Source: Dryocosmus kuriphilus
Taxonomy: Eukaryota; Arthropoda; Insecta; Hymenoptera; Cynipidae
Assembly (NCBI GenBank): GCA_038277395.1
Contig: CM076194.1
Span: 107,525,708-107,589,707, forward strand
Length of the DNA: 64,000 nt
Direction of reading: 5' to 3'
Shown: positions 37,901 to 50,840 of the stretch, in pieces
How positions within the stretch are numbered: the first letter of the stretch is position 1
Layout: each line of letters opens with the position of its first letter
The notes under the pieces: model-generated
Databases searched by the model: none
Told to the model about the DNA's origin: nothing
The model's input: the letters and a program-made list of their open reading frames with translations, nothing else
Program-made: the position numbers and the translations under genes

Positions 37901-40900
37901 GCGAAATTAATTACCCTTTAATTTTTTTAAAAAATGACCAGTACCGCTGAGTTAGCGTTAAGCTGGCATGACCACATCGAGAAATGGATGAACAAATAAT
38001 GCTATCACAATTGTCAATGCGTGATTAATTAGGACTTAATTAGTACTTTTAATCTACCCTATTCGCAAATTGATTCCCTTTAATTTTTTCAAAAAAGGAC
38101 TACTACCGCTGACTTTAAGTTAAGATAGAATGGTTTTATCCAGAAATATATGAACAAATAATGCCATCACATTTGTCAATGCGTGATTAATTAGGACTTA
38201 ATTAGTACTTTCAAACTACTCTATAGCGAAATTAATTACCCCTTAATTTTTTTTAAAAATGACCAGTACCTGCTGAGTTAGCGTTAAGCTGGCATGACCA
38301 CATCGAGAAATGGATGAACAAATAATGCTATCACAATTGTCAATGCGTGATTAATTAGGACTTAATTAGTACTTTCGAACTACCCTATAGCGAAATTAAT
38401 TACCCTTTAATTTTTTTTCAAAAAATGACCAGTACCGCTGAGTTAGCGTTAAGCATGACCACATCGAGAAATGGATGAACAAATAATGCTATCACAATTG
38501 TCAATGCGTGATAATTAGGACTTAATTAGTACTTTCAAACTACCCTATAGCGAAATTAATTACCCTTTAATTTTTTTTAAAAATGACCAGTACCGCTGAG
38601 TTAGCGTTAAGCTGGCATGACCTCATCGAGAAATGGATGAACAAATAATGCTATCACAATTGTCAATGCGTGATTAATTAGGACTTAATTAGTACTTTTC
38701 AAACTACCCTATTCGAAATTAATTACCCTTTAATTTTTTCAAAAAAAATGACCAGTACCGCTGAGTTAAGCGTTAAGCTGGCATGACCACATCGAGAAAT
38801 GGATGAACAAATAATGCTATCACAATTGTCAATGCGTGATTAATTAGGACTTAATTAGTACTTTCAAACTACCCTATAGCGAAATTAATTACCCTTTAAT
38901 TTTTTCAAAAAAATGACGCACTACGCTGAGACGTTAAGTTGGCATGATCGAGAAATGGTTTTATCCATGAAAATATGAACAAATAATGCTATCACAATTT
39001 GTCAATGCGTGATTAATTAGGACTTAATTAGTACTTTTAGGACTTAATTAAAACTACCCTATTCGCAAATTGATTCCCTTTAATTTTTTTCAAAAAAGGA
39101 CTGCTCCGCTGACTTTAAGTTAAGATAGAATGGTTTTATCCAGAAATATATGAACAAATAATGCCATCACATTTGTCAATGCGTGAATAATTAGGACTTA
39201 ATTAGTACTTTTACCCTATAGCGAAATTAATTACCCTTTAATTTTAAAAAAAAAATGACCAGTACCGCTGAGTTAACGTTAAGCTGGCATGACCACATCG
39301 AGAAATGGATGAACAAATAATGCTATCACAATTGTCAATGCGTGATTAATTAGGACTTAATTAGTACTTTTAAACTACCCTATTCGCAAATTGATTCCCT
39401 TTAATTTTTTCAAAAAAGGACTACTACCGCTGACTTTAAGTTAAGATAGAATGGTTTTATCCAGAAATATATGAACAAATAATGCCATCACATTTGTCAA
39501 TGCGTGAATAATTAGGACTTAATTAGTACTTTCAAAGTACCCTATAGTGAAATTAATTACCCTTTAATTAAAAAAAAAAAAATGACCAGTACCGCTGAGT
39601 TAACGTTAAGCTGGCATGACCACATCGAGAAATGGATGAACAAATAATGCTATCACAATTGTCAATGCGTGATTAATTAGGACTTAATTAGTACTTTTAA
39701 ACTACCCTATTCGCGAAATTGATGATTCCCTTTAATTTTTTCAAAAAAGGACTACTACCGCTGACTTTGTAAATTAGGACGTTTAAAGTTAAGTACCGCT
39801 GAGTTTTAATAGAATGGTTTTATGACCACAGAAAATGGATGAACAAATAATGCCATCACATTTGTCAATGCGTGAATAATTAGGACTTAATTAGTACTTT
39901 CAAAAGTACCCTATAGCGAAATTAATTACCCTTTAATTTTAAAAAAAAAATGACCAGTACCGCTGAGTTAACGTTAAGCTGGCATGACCACATCGAGAAA
40001 TGGATGAACAAATAATGCTATCACAATTGTCAATGCGTGATTAATTAGGACTTAATTAGTACTTTTCAAAACTACCCTATTCGCAAATTGATTCCCTTTA
40101 ATTTTTTCAAAAAAGGACTGCTACCGCTGACTTTAAGTTAAGATAGAATGGTTTTATCCAGAAAATATATGAACAAATAATGCCATCACATTTGTCAATG
40201 CGTGAATAATTAGGACTTAATTAGTACTTTCAAAGTACCCTATAGTGAAAATTAATTACCCTTTAATTTAAAAAAAAAATGACCAGTACCGCTGAGTTAA
40301 CGTTAAGCTGGCATGACCACATCGAGAAATGGATGAACAAATAATGCTATCACAATTGTCAATGCGTGATTAATTAGGACTTAATTAGTACTTTCAAACT
40401 ACCCTATTCGCAAATTGATTCCCTTTAATTTTTTCAAAAAAGGACTACTACCGCTGACTTTAAGTTAAGCTAGAATGGTTTTATCCAGAAATATATGAAC
40501 AAATAATGCCATCACATTTGTCAATGCGTGATTAATTAGGACTTAATTAGTACTTTCAAGTACCCTATAGTGAAATTAATTACCCTTTAATTTTTTAAAA
40601 AAAAATGACCAGTACCGCGCTGAGTTAGCGTTAAGCTGGCATGACCACATCGAGAAATGGATGAACAAATAATGCTATCACAATTGTCAATGCGTGATTA
40701 ATTAGGACTTAATTAGTACTTTCAAACTACTCTATAGCGAAATTAATTACCCTTTAATTTTTTTCAAAAAATGACCAGTACCGCTGAGTTAGCGTTAAGC
40801 TGGCATGACCACATCGAGAAATGGATGAACAAATAATGCTATCACAATTGTCAATGCGTGATTAATTAGGACTTAATTAGTACTTTTAAACTACCCTATT

Positions 40901-42681
40901 CGCAAATTGATTCCCTTTAATTTTTTCAAAAAAGGACTACTACCGCTGACTTTAAGTTAAGATAGAATGGTTTTATCCAGAAAATATGATGAACAAATAA
41001 TGCCATCACATTTGTCAATGCGTGAATAATTAGGACTTAATTAGTACTTTCAAAGTACCCTATAGCGAAATTAATTACCCTTTAATTTAAAAAAAAAATG
41101 ACCAGTACCGCTGAGTTAACGTTAAGCTGGCATGACCACATCGAGAAATGGATGAACAAATAATGCTATCACAATTGTCAATGCGTGATTAATTAGGACT
41201 TAATTAGTACTTTCAAACTATCCTATTCGCAAATTGATTCCCTTTAATTTTTTCAAAAAAGGACTGCTACCGCTGACTTTAAGTTAAGATAGAATGGTTT
41301 TATCCAGAAATATATAATGAACAAATAATGCCATCACATTTGTCAATGCGTGAATAATTAGGACTTAATTAGTACTTTCAAAGTACCCTATAGTGAAATT
41401 AATTACCCTTTAATTTAAAAAAAAAAATGACCAGTACCGCTGAGTTAACGTTAAGCTGGCATGACCACATCGAGAAATGGATGAACAAATAATGCTATCA
41501 CAATTGTCAATGCGTGATTAATTAGGACTTAATTAGTACTTTTAAACTACCCTATTCGCAAATTGATTCCCTTTAATTTTTTCAAAAAAGGACTACTACC
41601 GCTGACTTTAAGTTAAGATAGAATGGTTTTGATCACAGAAATATATGAACAAATAATGCCATCACATTTGTCAATGCGTGAATAATTAGGACTTAATTAG
41701 TACTTTCAAAGTACCCTATAGTGAAATTAATTACCCTTTAATTTTTTTTAAAAAAAAAATGACCAGTACCGCTGAGTTAACGTTAAGCTGGCATGACCAC
41801 ATCGAGAAATGGATGAACAAATAATTATTAAATTAATGCTATCACAATTGTCAATGCGTGATTAAGTAGGACTTAATTAGTACTTTCAAACTATCCTATT
41901 CGCAAATTGATTCCCTTTAATTTTTTCAAAAAAGGACTGCTCCGCTGACTTTAAGTTAAGATAGAATGGTTTTATCCAGAAATATATGAACAAATAATGC
42001 CATCACATTTGCCAATGCGTGAATAATTAGGACTTAATTAGTACTTTTACTAAAAACTACCCTATAGCGAAATTAATTGCCCTTTAATTTTTTTGAAAAA
42101 AAAATGACCAGTACCGCTGAGTTAACGTTAAGCTGGCATGACCACATCGAGAAATGGATGAACAAATAATGCTATCACAATTGTCAATGCGTGATTAATT
42201 AGGACTTAATTAGTACTTTCAAACTACCCTATAGCGAAATTAATTACCCTTTAATTTTTTTTTTAAAATGACCAGTACCGCTGAGTTAGCGTTAAGCTGG
42301 CATGACCACATCGAGAAATGGATGAACAAATAATGCTATCACAATTGTCAATGCGTGATTAATTAGGACTTAATTAGTACTTTTAAACTACCCTATTCGC
42401 AAATTGATTCCCTTTAATTTTTTCAAAAAAGGACTACTACCGCTGACTTTAAGTTAAGATAGAATGGTTTTATCCAGAAATATATGAACAAATGATGCCA
42501 TCACATTTGTCAATGCGTGAATAATTAGGACTTAATTAGTACTTTCAAAGTACCTTATAGCGAAATTAATTACCCTTTAATTTAAAAAAAAAATGACCAG
42601 TACCGCTGAGTTAACGTTAAGCTGGCATGACCACATCGAGAAATGGATGAACAAATAATGCTATCATATTTGTCAATGCGT
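34860..42681 (+). repeat. Satellite array, forward orientation (~163-bp monomer)
   Basis: About 48 tandem monomers of 160-165 bp. Two main types are visible. Type A begins CTGAGTTAACGTTAAGCTGG and carries ATCGAGAAATGGATGAAC. Type B begins CTGACTTTAAGTTAAGATAG and carries TTTATCCAGAAATATATGAAC. All share AACAAATAATGC, TGTCAATGCGTGA and the near-palindrome AATTAGGACTTAATTAG. The first monomers run A-A-B, then mostly A-B dimers of about 325 bp. A run of consecutive A units lies around 38260-38930, and short rearranged patches lie near 37740, 39030 and 39770. No coding capacity was seen. Confidence 0.95.
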
Positions 42682-43093
42682 GGTAATGAACAATTTAATG
42701 TTGCAAATTTACCACTTTAGACTATCTTTAGGAGCTTGTAACTTTCTTAAGAATAATTTTTTTTAAAATTAAAAACTAGGTATTTACCTAATTTCTATTA
42801 AATATTCCATTTTGTTTTTATTTAAATCATTTAATTATTAATCTACAGTTTAGTGCAATTGGCTGCATTATGAGGTAGGAACTCGCGCGATGGGTGCAAT
42901 GGAGCAGCTTTATGTTAGTTATTGCTCGAAATAATGACTGTAAAGTGAGAACCCAGCCATATTTTGAAAGTTTTGTTGTGTATGAGTCAAAGAACTCCTA
43001 CGTTTTTTGTAATAAAAAAAAAATTATTTTTAAGAAAGTTACATGTGATCCTAAAGTGGTGAAAAAATTTGCAACATTAAATTGTTCATTACC
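42682..43093. mobile_element. 412-bp foldback/MITE at the end of the left array
   Basis: The ends GGTAATGAACAATTTAATG and CATTAAATTGTTCATTACC are perfect inverted repeats. Complementarity continues inward through TTGCAAATTT, CCACTTTAG and GTAACTTTCTTAA on the left and their complements on the right (43012-43093). A 68-codon frame (42894-43100) overlaps the right arm and is probably chance. It interrupts a monomer just after CAATGCGTG, so it may have inserted into the array. Confidence 0.65.
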
Positions 43094-44925
43094 TTTTTAA
43101 TTCCTAATTTTTTTACTTTTACTAGAAGACACTTTCAGAATAAAATTGCCCAAATTTCTTAAAAAGCAGGTTTCGAATTGAAAAATTAAATTTTTCACAC
43201 TTGTTTAAACAATTGTTGTTTAAAAAAAATCGTTATTTAAAAAAATTGTACCATTGTTTCAGCTTGCTTAAAAAAAAATTTTGGATTCTACAGGCTAAAA
43301 TACATTAGACTGCATACTTTTCATTCACTTTTTTTATTTATAGCATATACGGAAAGTGGCTTAGCTCAGGGAGAAAACGCTCGTCAGTTCGTTCACTATT
43401 TCATGACCACGGAATACAATATATTGATGAATCTTTTTTTCTTTTTAAAGTATAAAAGTTAAATGAGTATTTTGAGCTTTATAAAGTTAAAAAAAAATTA
43501 TGGTTATTGAGTAATGAGGGATTGAAATTGCTAAAAATCACGATTTCTTAAACATTAGGTTTTTTTTTCTCAGAAACTATAAGTTGTATGGAAAAAACTC
43601 AAAAATAAATTCTCTTTTAAATAACTTAAAGAATATGAAAATTTATTTTCTAAATAAAAAAAAATAATTTATCATATTTGTTTAAACAATCGTTGTTTAA
43701 ACAAATTGTACCACATTTTCAGCTTGCTGAACAAAATATTCGGATTCTACGGGTTCAATTACGTAAGACTGCATACTTTGAATCCATTCTTTTTTTGTTG
43801 CATACGGAAAGTGACCTCCCGGGCCAATAAGAAATGATCAAGTTTCAGGAATTTAAATCTCTTGAAATGATACAATTCCTGAAAATTATATGGCACTGAA
43901 GCTGGTACCCCGTTTTAGAGGCGCGAATACTATCGATTAAGTTACTCAAGTTTTTTTATTTGCCCTTAACATTCAAACGCAAAATTTATTCCAGCTCTTC
44001 CACGCCTCACAGTGTAGTGGGGCGAAATGAAAAAAACGATGTTAAAAATAACTTGTAGGTCGCAATTCTTTATCGATTTTTAATTTTTTTTCTCAAAAAA
44101 TTCAGCATTAAATTCTAAAGAAATGTGTCAAAGCCGATTTTTAAATTTTGTTTGTTTAAATTTTTATAGAGCTGCAAATAGCGAAAAAAATGCAAAGTAA
44201 AATTTTTTTTTCAAGTCTCCGTGAAAATTCTTTTCAGTGGCACCAGGTATCAGGTTTGATCCACGAGGGTCGTTGAAAAAAAAAAATTGCTGACATGTCA
44301 AGTTATTTCATTTGTTATAAACAAATATTAGCATCAAATAACCAGTATGATCGATTATGTTTTTTACGTAAATTTATACATCAAAATCTCTCGTTTAAAG
44401 CAACTAGGTGATATGTGATCATAAAATATGGTATCCGATATCATTTATTAACTTTATCAATTAGATACATTTTTTTAAACAAATAAATCGAAGTAACTTT
44501 TTTAATTCAAAAAAAATATTTTTAGACTTTTTCGTACCATTATAAACAGAAAATGCCTGGTGTGTTTTTCACGTAAAATGCGTTGTTTTCGAGTAAAAAA
44601 TTCTTAAAATTTTAAAAACGCGATTTTTTCGTTTTTTGAAGCCGTGTATACGTATTGAAAAAAAAAAAAACTTTCTTGTTCAGTTTACAATGAAAACATA
44701 AACCTTGAACCATCCCCTACAACTTCTTGGAAAGCAAATTCGAAAAGAACCGAGTGGCAACATGTTCTCTGCAATAAAAAAAAAACATTTAGCGCGAAAT
44801 CTTACACGAAATAGACAATAGATACTGTGATGATGCTGTATTTGTGCAATTTAAACTTCGAAAAAGCTGATTGAGGTGATTGAGGTAGTTTTTTGAAAAA
44901 AACTGTTTAATTTTTTTAAGAGCTC
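43094..44925. other. Non-coding core between the inverted satellite arrays
   Basis: AT-rich sequence with no transposase-like frame. It contains two diverged direct copies of a ~150-bp segment, at 43200-43361 and 43679-43817. They share TTGTTTAAACAA, TTTCAGCTTGCT, ATTCTACGGG/ATTCTACAGG, AGACTGCATACTTT and CGGAAAGTG. Words such as CTAATTAAGTCC appear only from 44926. Function, if any, is unknown. Confidence 0.5.
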
Positions 44926-47900
44926 TAATTAAGTCCTAATTAATCACGCATTGACAAATGTGATGACATTATTTGTTCATATATTTCTGCATAAAAACCA
45001 TTCTAGCAGTCCTTTTTTGAAAAAATTAAAGGGAATCAAGCGAATAGGGTAGTTTAAAAGTACTAATTAAGTCCTAATTAATCACGCATTGACAATTTGA
45101 TAGCATTAAAATTTTCGATGTGGTCATGCCAGGTTATCAGCGGTAATTTTTTAAAAAAAATTAAAGGGTAATTAATTTCGCTATAGGGTAGTTTAAAAGT
45201 ACTAATTAAGTCCTAATTAATCACGCATTGACAAATGTGATGGCATTATTTGTTCATATATTTCTGGATAAAACCATTCTATCTTAACTTAAAGTCAGCG
45301 GTAGCAGTCTTTTTAAAAAAAAATTAAAGGGAATCAATTTCGCGAATAGGGTAGTTTGAAAGTACTAATTAAGTCCTAATTAATCACGCATTGACAATTG
45401 TGATAGCATTATTTGTTCATCCATTTCTCGATGTGGTCATGCCAGCTTAACGTTAACTCAGCGGTATTGGTCATTTAAAAAAAAAATTAAAGGGTAATTA
45501 ATTTCGCTATAGGGTACTTTGAAAGTACTAATTAAGTCCTAATTATTCACGCATTGTCAAATGTGATGGCATTATTTGTTCATATATTTCTGGATAAAAC
45601 CATTCTATCTTAACTTAAAGTCAGCGGTAGCAGTCCTTTTTTGAAAAAATTAAAGGGAATCAATTTGCGAATAGGGTAGTTTGAAAGTACTAATTAAGTC
45701 CTAATTAATCACGCATTGACAATTGTGATAGCATTATTTGTTCATCCATTTCTCGATGTGGTCATGCCAGCTTAACGTTAACTCAGCGGTATTGGTCATT
45801 TTTTAAAAAAAAAATTAAAGGGTAATTAATTTCGCTATAGGGTACTTGGAAAGTACTAATTAAGTCCTAATTATTCACGCATTGACAAATGTGATGGCAT
45901 TATTTGTTCATATATTTCTGGATAAAACCATTCTATCTTAACTTAAAGTCAGCGGTAGCAGTCCTTTTTTGAAAAAATTAAAGGGAATCAATTTGCGAAT
46001 AGGGTAGTTTTAAAAGTACTAATTAAGTCCTAATTAATCACGCATTGACAATTGTGATAGCATTATTTGTTCATCCATTTCTCGATGTGGTCATGCCAGC
46101 TTAACGTTAACTCAGCGGTATTGGTCATTTAAAAAAAAAAATTAAAGGGTAATTAATTTCGCTATAGGGTACTTTGAAAGTACTAATTAAGTCCTAATTA
46201 TTCACGCATTGTCAAATGTGATGGCATTATTTGTTCATATATTTCTGGATAAAACCATTCTATCTTAACTTAAAGTCAGCGGTAGCAGTCCTTTTTTGAA
46301 AAAATTAAAGGGAATCAATTTGCGAATAGGGTAGTTTAAAAGTACTAATTAAGTCCTAATTAATCACGCATTGACAATTGTGATAGCATTATTTGTTCAT
46401 CCATTTCTCGATGTGGTCATGCCAGCTTAACGTTAACTCAGCGGTATTGGTCATTTTAAAAAAAAAAAAGGGTAATTAATTTCGCTATAGGGTACTTTGA
46501 AAGTACTAATTAAGTCCTAATTATTCACGCATTGACAAATGTGATGGCATTATTTGTTCATATATTTCTGGATAAAACCATTCTATCTTAACTTAAAGTC
46601 AGCGGTAGCAGTCCTTTTTTGAAAAAATTAAAGGGAATCAATTTGCGAATAGGGTAGTTTAAAAGTACTAATTAAGTCCTAATTAATCACGCATTGACAA
46701 TTGTGATAGCATTATTTGTTCATCCATTTCTCGATGTGGTCATGCCAGCTTAACGTTAACTCAGCGGTACTGGTCATTTTTTTAAAAAAAATTAAAGGGT
46801 AATTAATTTCGCTATAGGGTACTTTGAAAGTACTAATTAAGTCCTAATTATTCACGCATTGTCAAATGTGATGGCATTATTTGTTCATATATTTCTGGAT
46901 AAAACCATTCTATCTTAACTTAAAGTCAGCGGTAGCAGTCCTTTTTTGAAAAAATTAAAGGGAATCAATTTGCGAATAGGGTAGTTTGAAAGTACTAATT
47001 AAGTCCTAATTAATCACGCATTGACAATTGTGATAGCATTATTTGTTCATCCATTTCTCGATGTGGTCATGCCAGCTTAACGTTAACTCAGCGGTATTGG
47101 TCATTTTAAAAAAAAAATTAAAGGGTAATTAATTTCGCTATAGGGTACTTTGAAAGTACTACTTAAGTCCTAATTATTCACGCATTGACAAATGTGATGG
47201 CATTATTTGTTCATATATTTCTGGATAAAACCATTCTATCTTAACTTAAAGTCAGCGGTAGCAGTCCTTTTCCTTTTTTGAAAAAATTAAAGGGAATCAA
47301 TTTGCGAATAGGGTAGTTTAAAAGTACTAATTAAGTCCTAATTAATCACGCATTGACAATTGTGATAGCATTATTTGTTCATCCATTTCTCGATGTGGTC
47401 ATGCCAGCTTAACGTTAACTCAGCGGTACTGGTCATTTTTAAAAAAAATTAAAGGGTAATTAATTTCGCTATAGGGTACTTTGAAAGTACTAATTAAGTC
47501 CTAATTATTCACGCATTGACAAATGTGATGGCATTATTTGTTCATATATTTCTGGATAAAACCATTCTATCTTAACTTAAAGTCAGCGGTAGCAGTCCTT
47601 TTTTGAAAAAATTAAAGGGAATCAATTTGCGAATAGGGTAGTTTAAAAGTACTAATTAAGTCCTAATTAATCACGCATTGACAATTGTGATAGCATTATT
47701 TGTTCATCCATTTCTCGATGTGGTCATGCCAGCTTAACGTTAACTCAGCGGTACTGGTCATTTTAAAAAAAAAATTAAAGGGTAATTAATTTCGCTATAG
47801 GGTACTTTGAAAGTACTACTTAAGTCCTAATTATTCACGCATTGACAAATGTGATGGCATTATTTGTTCATATATTTCTGGATAAAACCATTCTATCTTA

Positions 47901-50700
47901 ACTTAAAGTCAGCGGTAGCAGTCCTTTTTTGAAAAAATTAAAGGGAATCAATTTGCGAATAGGGTAGTTTAAAAGTACTAATTAAGTCCTAATTAATCAC
48001 GCATTGACAATTGTGATAGCATTATTTGTTCATCCATTTCTCGATGTGGTCATGCCAGCTTAACGTTAACTCAGCGGTACTGGTCATTTTTTAAAAAAAT
48101 TAAAGGGTAATTTATTTCGCTATAGGGTACTTTGAAAGTACTAATTAAGTCCTAATTATTCACGCATTGTCAAATGTGATGGCATTATTTGTTCATATAT
48201 TTCTGGATAAAACCATTCTATCTTAACTTAAAGTCAGCGGTAGCAGTCCTTTTTTGAAAAAATTAAAGGGAATCAATTTGCGAATAGGGTAGTTTGAAAG
48301 TACTAATTAAGTCCTAATTAATCACGCATTGACAATTGTGATAGCATTATTTGTTCATCCATTTCTCGATGTGGTCATGCCAGCTTAACGTTAACTCAGC
48401 GGTATTGGTCATTTAAAAAAAAAATTAAAGGGTAATTAATTTCGCTATAGGGTACTTTGAAAGTACTACTTAAGTCCTAATTATTCACGCATTGTCAAAT
48501 GTGATGGCATTATTTGTTCATATATTTCTGGATAAAACCATTCTATCTTAACTTAAAGTCAGCGGTAGCAGTCCTTTTTTGAAAAAATTAAAGGGAATCA
48601 ATTTGCGAATAGGGTAGTTTAAAAGTACTAATTAAGTCCTAATTAATCACGCATTGACAATTGTGATAGCATTATTTGTTCATCCATTTCTCGATGTGGT
48701 CATGCCAGCTTAACGTTAACTCAGCGGTACTGGTCATTTTTAAAAAAAAATTAAAGGGTAATTAATTTCGCTATAGGGTACTTTGAAAGTACTAATTAAG
48801 TCCTAATTATTCACGCATTGACAAATGTGATGGCATTATTTGTTCATATATTTCTGGATAAAACCATTCTATCTTAACTTAAAGTCAGCGGTAGCAGTCC
48901 TTTTTTGAAAAAATTAAAGGGAATCAATTTGCGAATAGGGTAGTTTAAAAGTACTAATTAAGTCCTAATTAATCACGCATTGACAATTGTGATAGCATTA
49001 TTTGTTCATCCATTTCTCGATGTGGTCATGCCAGCTTAACGTTAACTCAGCGGTACTGGTCATTTTTAAAAAAAATTAAAGGGCAATTAATTTCGCTATA
49101 GGGTAGTTTAAAAGTACTAATTAAGTCCTAATTATTCACGCATTGACAAATGTGATGGCATTATTTGTTCATATATTTCTGGATAAAACCATTCTATCTT
49201 AACTTAAAGTCAGCGGTAGCAGTCCTTTTTTGAAAAAATTAAAGGGAATCAATTTGCGAATAGGGTAGTTTAAAAGTACTAATTAAGTCCCAATTAATCA
49301 CGCATTGACAATTGTGATAGCATTATTTGTTCATCCATTTCTCGATGTGGTCATGCCAGCTTAACGTTAACTCAGCGGTACTGGTCATTTTTTAAAAAAA
49401 TTAAAGGGTAATTAATTTCGCTATAGGGTACTTTGAAAGTACTAATTAAGTCCTAATTATTCACGCATTGTCAAATGTGATGGCATTATTTGTTCATATA
49501 TTTCTGGATAAAACCATTCTATCTTAACTTAAAGTCAGCGGTAGCAGTCCTTTTTTGAAAAAATTAAAGGGAATCAATTTGCGAAAAGGGTAGTTTGAAA
49601 GTACTTATTAAGTCCTAATTAATCACGCATTGACAATTGTGATAGCATTATTTGTTCATCCATTTCTCGATGTGGTCATGCCAGCTTAACGTTAACTCAG
49701 CGGTATTGGTCATTTAAAAAAAAAATTAAAGGGTAATTAATTTCGCTATAGGGTACTTTGAAAGTACTACTTAAGTCCTAATTATTCACGCATTGACAAA
49801 TGTGATGGCATTATTTGTTCATATATTTCTGGATAAAACCATTCTATCTTAACTTAAAGTCAGCGGTAGCAGTCCTTTTTTGAAAAAATTAAAGGGAATC
49901 AATTTGCGAATAGGGTAGTTTAAAAGTACTAATTAAGTCCTAATTAATCACGCATTGACAATTGTGATAGCATTATTTGTTCATCCATTTCTCGATGTGG
50001 TAATGCCAGCTTAACGTTAACTCAGCGGTACTGGTCATTTTTAAAAAAAATTAAATGGTAATTAATTTCGCTATAGGGTACTTTGAAAGTACTAATTAAG
50101 TCCTAATTATTCACGCATTGTCAAATGTGATGGCATTATTTGTTCATATATTTCTGGATAAAACCATTCTATCTTAACTTAAAGTCAGCGGTAGCAGTCC
50201 TTTTTTGAAAAAATTAAAGGGAATCAATTTGCGAATAGGGTAGTTTGAAAGTACTAATTAAGTTCTAATTAATCACGCATTGACAATTGTGATAGCATTA
50301 TTTGTTCATCCATTTCTCGATGTGGTCATGCCAGCTTAACGTTAACTCAGCGGTACTGGTCATTTTTAAAAAAAAATTAAAGGGCAATTAATTTCGCTAT
50401 AGGGTAGTTTAAAAGTACTAATTAAGTCCTAATTATTATCGCGCATTGACAAATGGGATAGCATTATTTGTTCATTCATTTCTCGATGTGGTCATGCCAG
50501 CTTAACGTTAACTCAGCGGTGTCATGGTCATTTTTTTAAAAAATCAAAAAGGCAATTAATTTGTGAATGTGGTAGTTTGAAATTAGTCCTAATTAAGTCC
50601 TAATTATTGACATGTTGACAAACTTTATTATTTGTTCATCATTCACAAAGTGGTCATGCCAACTTAACAGACCTTAATCAGCGGTGCATGCTTTTTTTGT
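44926..50700 (-). repeat. Satellite array, reverse orientation (~163-bp monomer)
   Basis: About 36 monomers of the same family as 34860-42681 are read on the opposite strand. They form a very regular series of A-B dimers of about 325 bp. Variation between dimers is mostly in A-run length, TACTGG against TATTGG near the monomer edge, and CTAATTAAG against CTACTTAAG. The first units next to the core (44926-45140) are truncated, and the outermost units (50560-50790) are increasingly diverged towards the element's end. Confidence 0.95.
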
Positions 50701-50840
50701 AAAAGCCGTTTAAAAATTTGTGAATGTGGTACGTGCTAATTAAGCTGTTATGTTTAAAACTTTAATTTGACAAAGCAAACTTAACAGACCTATTTAAAAT
50801 TGGGGATTTCCTTGTAAAATTTAAAAATTTCTTTTTCGTG

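Larger units (their letters stand above)
34831..50790. mobile_element. Giant foldback-like element built of inverted satellite arrays (about 16 kb)
   Basis: The left end, GGTCTGTTAAGTTGGCAG at 34831, matches the reverse complement of the right end (CTTAACAGACC finishing at 50790). The match continues inward past CACTTTGTCAAATTAAAG and GTTTTAAACAT, with one 8-base insertion on the left. A left array of ~163-bp repeats (to 42681) and a right array in opposite orientation (from about 44926) flank a 2.2-kb core without a transposase frame. Drosophila FB and Galileo elements also have long inverted termini made of direct repeats, so a foldback-type origin is the best analogy, but that is inference. 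Pieces of one gene lie on both sides. No clean target-site duplication was found. Confidence 0.6.

Noticed and set aside
42894..43100. 68-codon open frame in the core of the satellite element as a possible transposase remnant
   Set aside because: It overlaps the right arm of the 412-bp foldback and shows no catalytic motif.
34860..50700. CRISPR-like regular repeats
   Set aside because: The whole ~163-bp unit is repeated with no unique spacers, and the context is eukaryotic. It is satellite DNA.
34831..50790. Target-site duplication for the satellite element
   Set aside because: Flanks CAATTTTAA and CAATTATAA (read on the minus strand) are similar but offset from the ends and not identical. 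ACCT on both sides is too short and is not adjacent to both termini.
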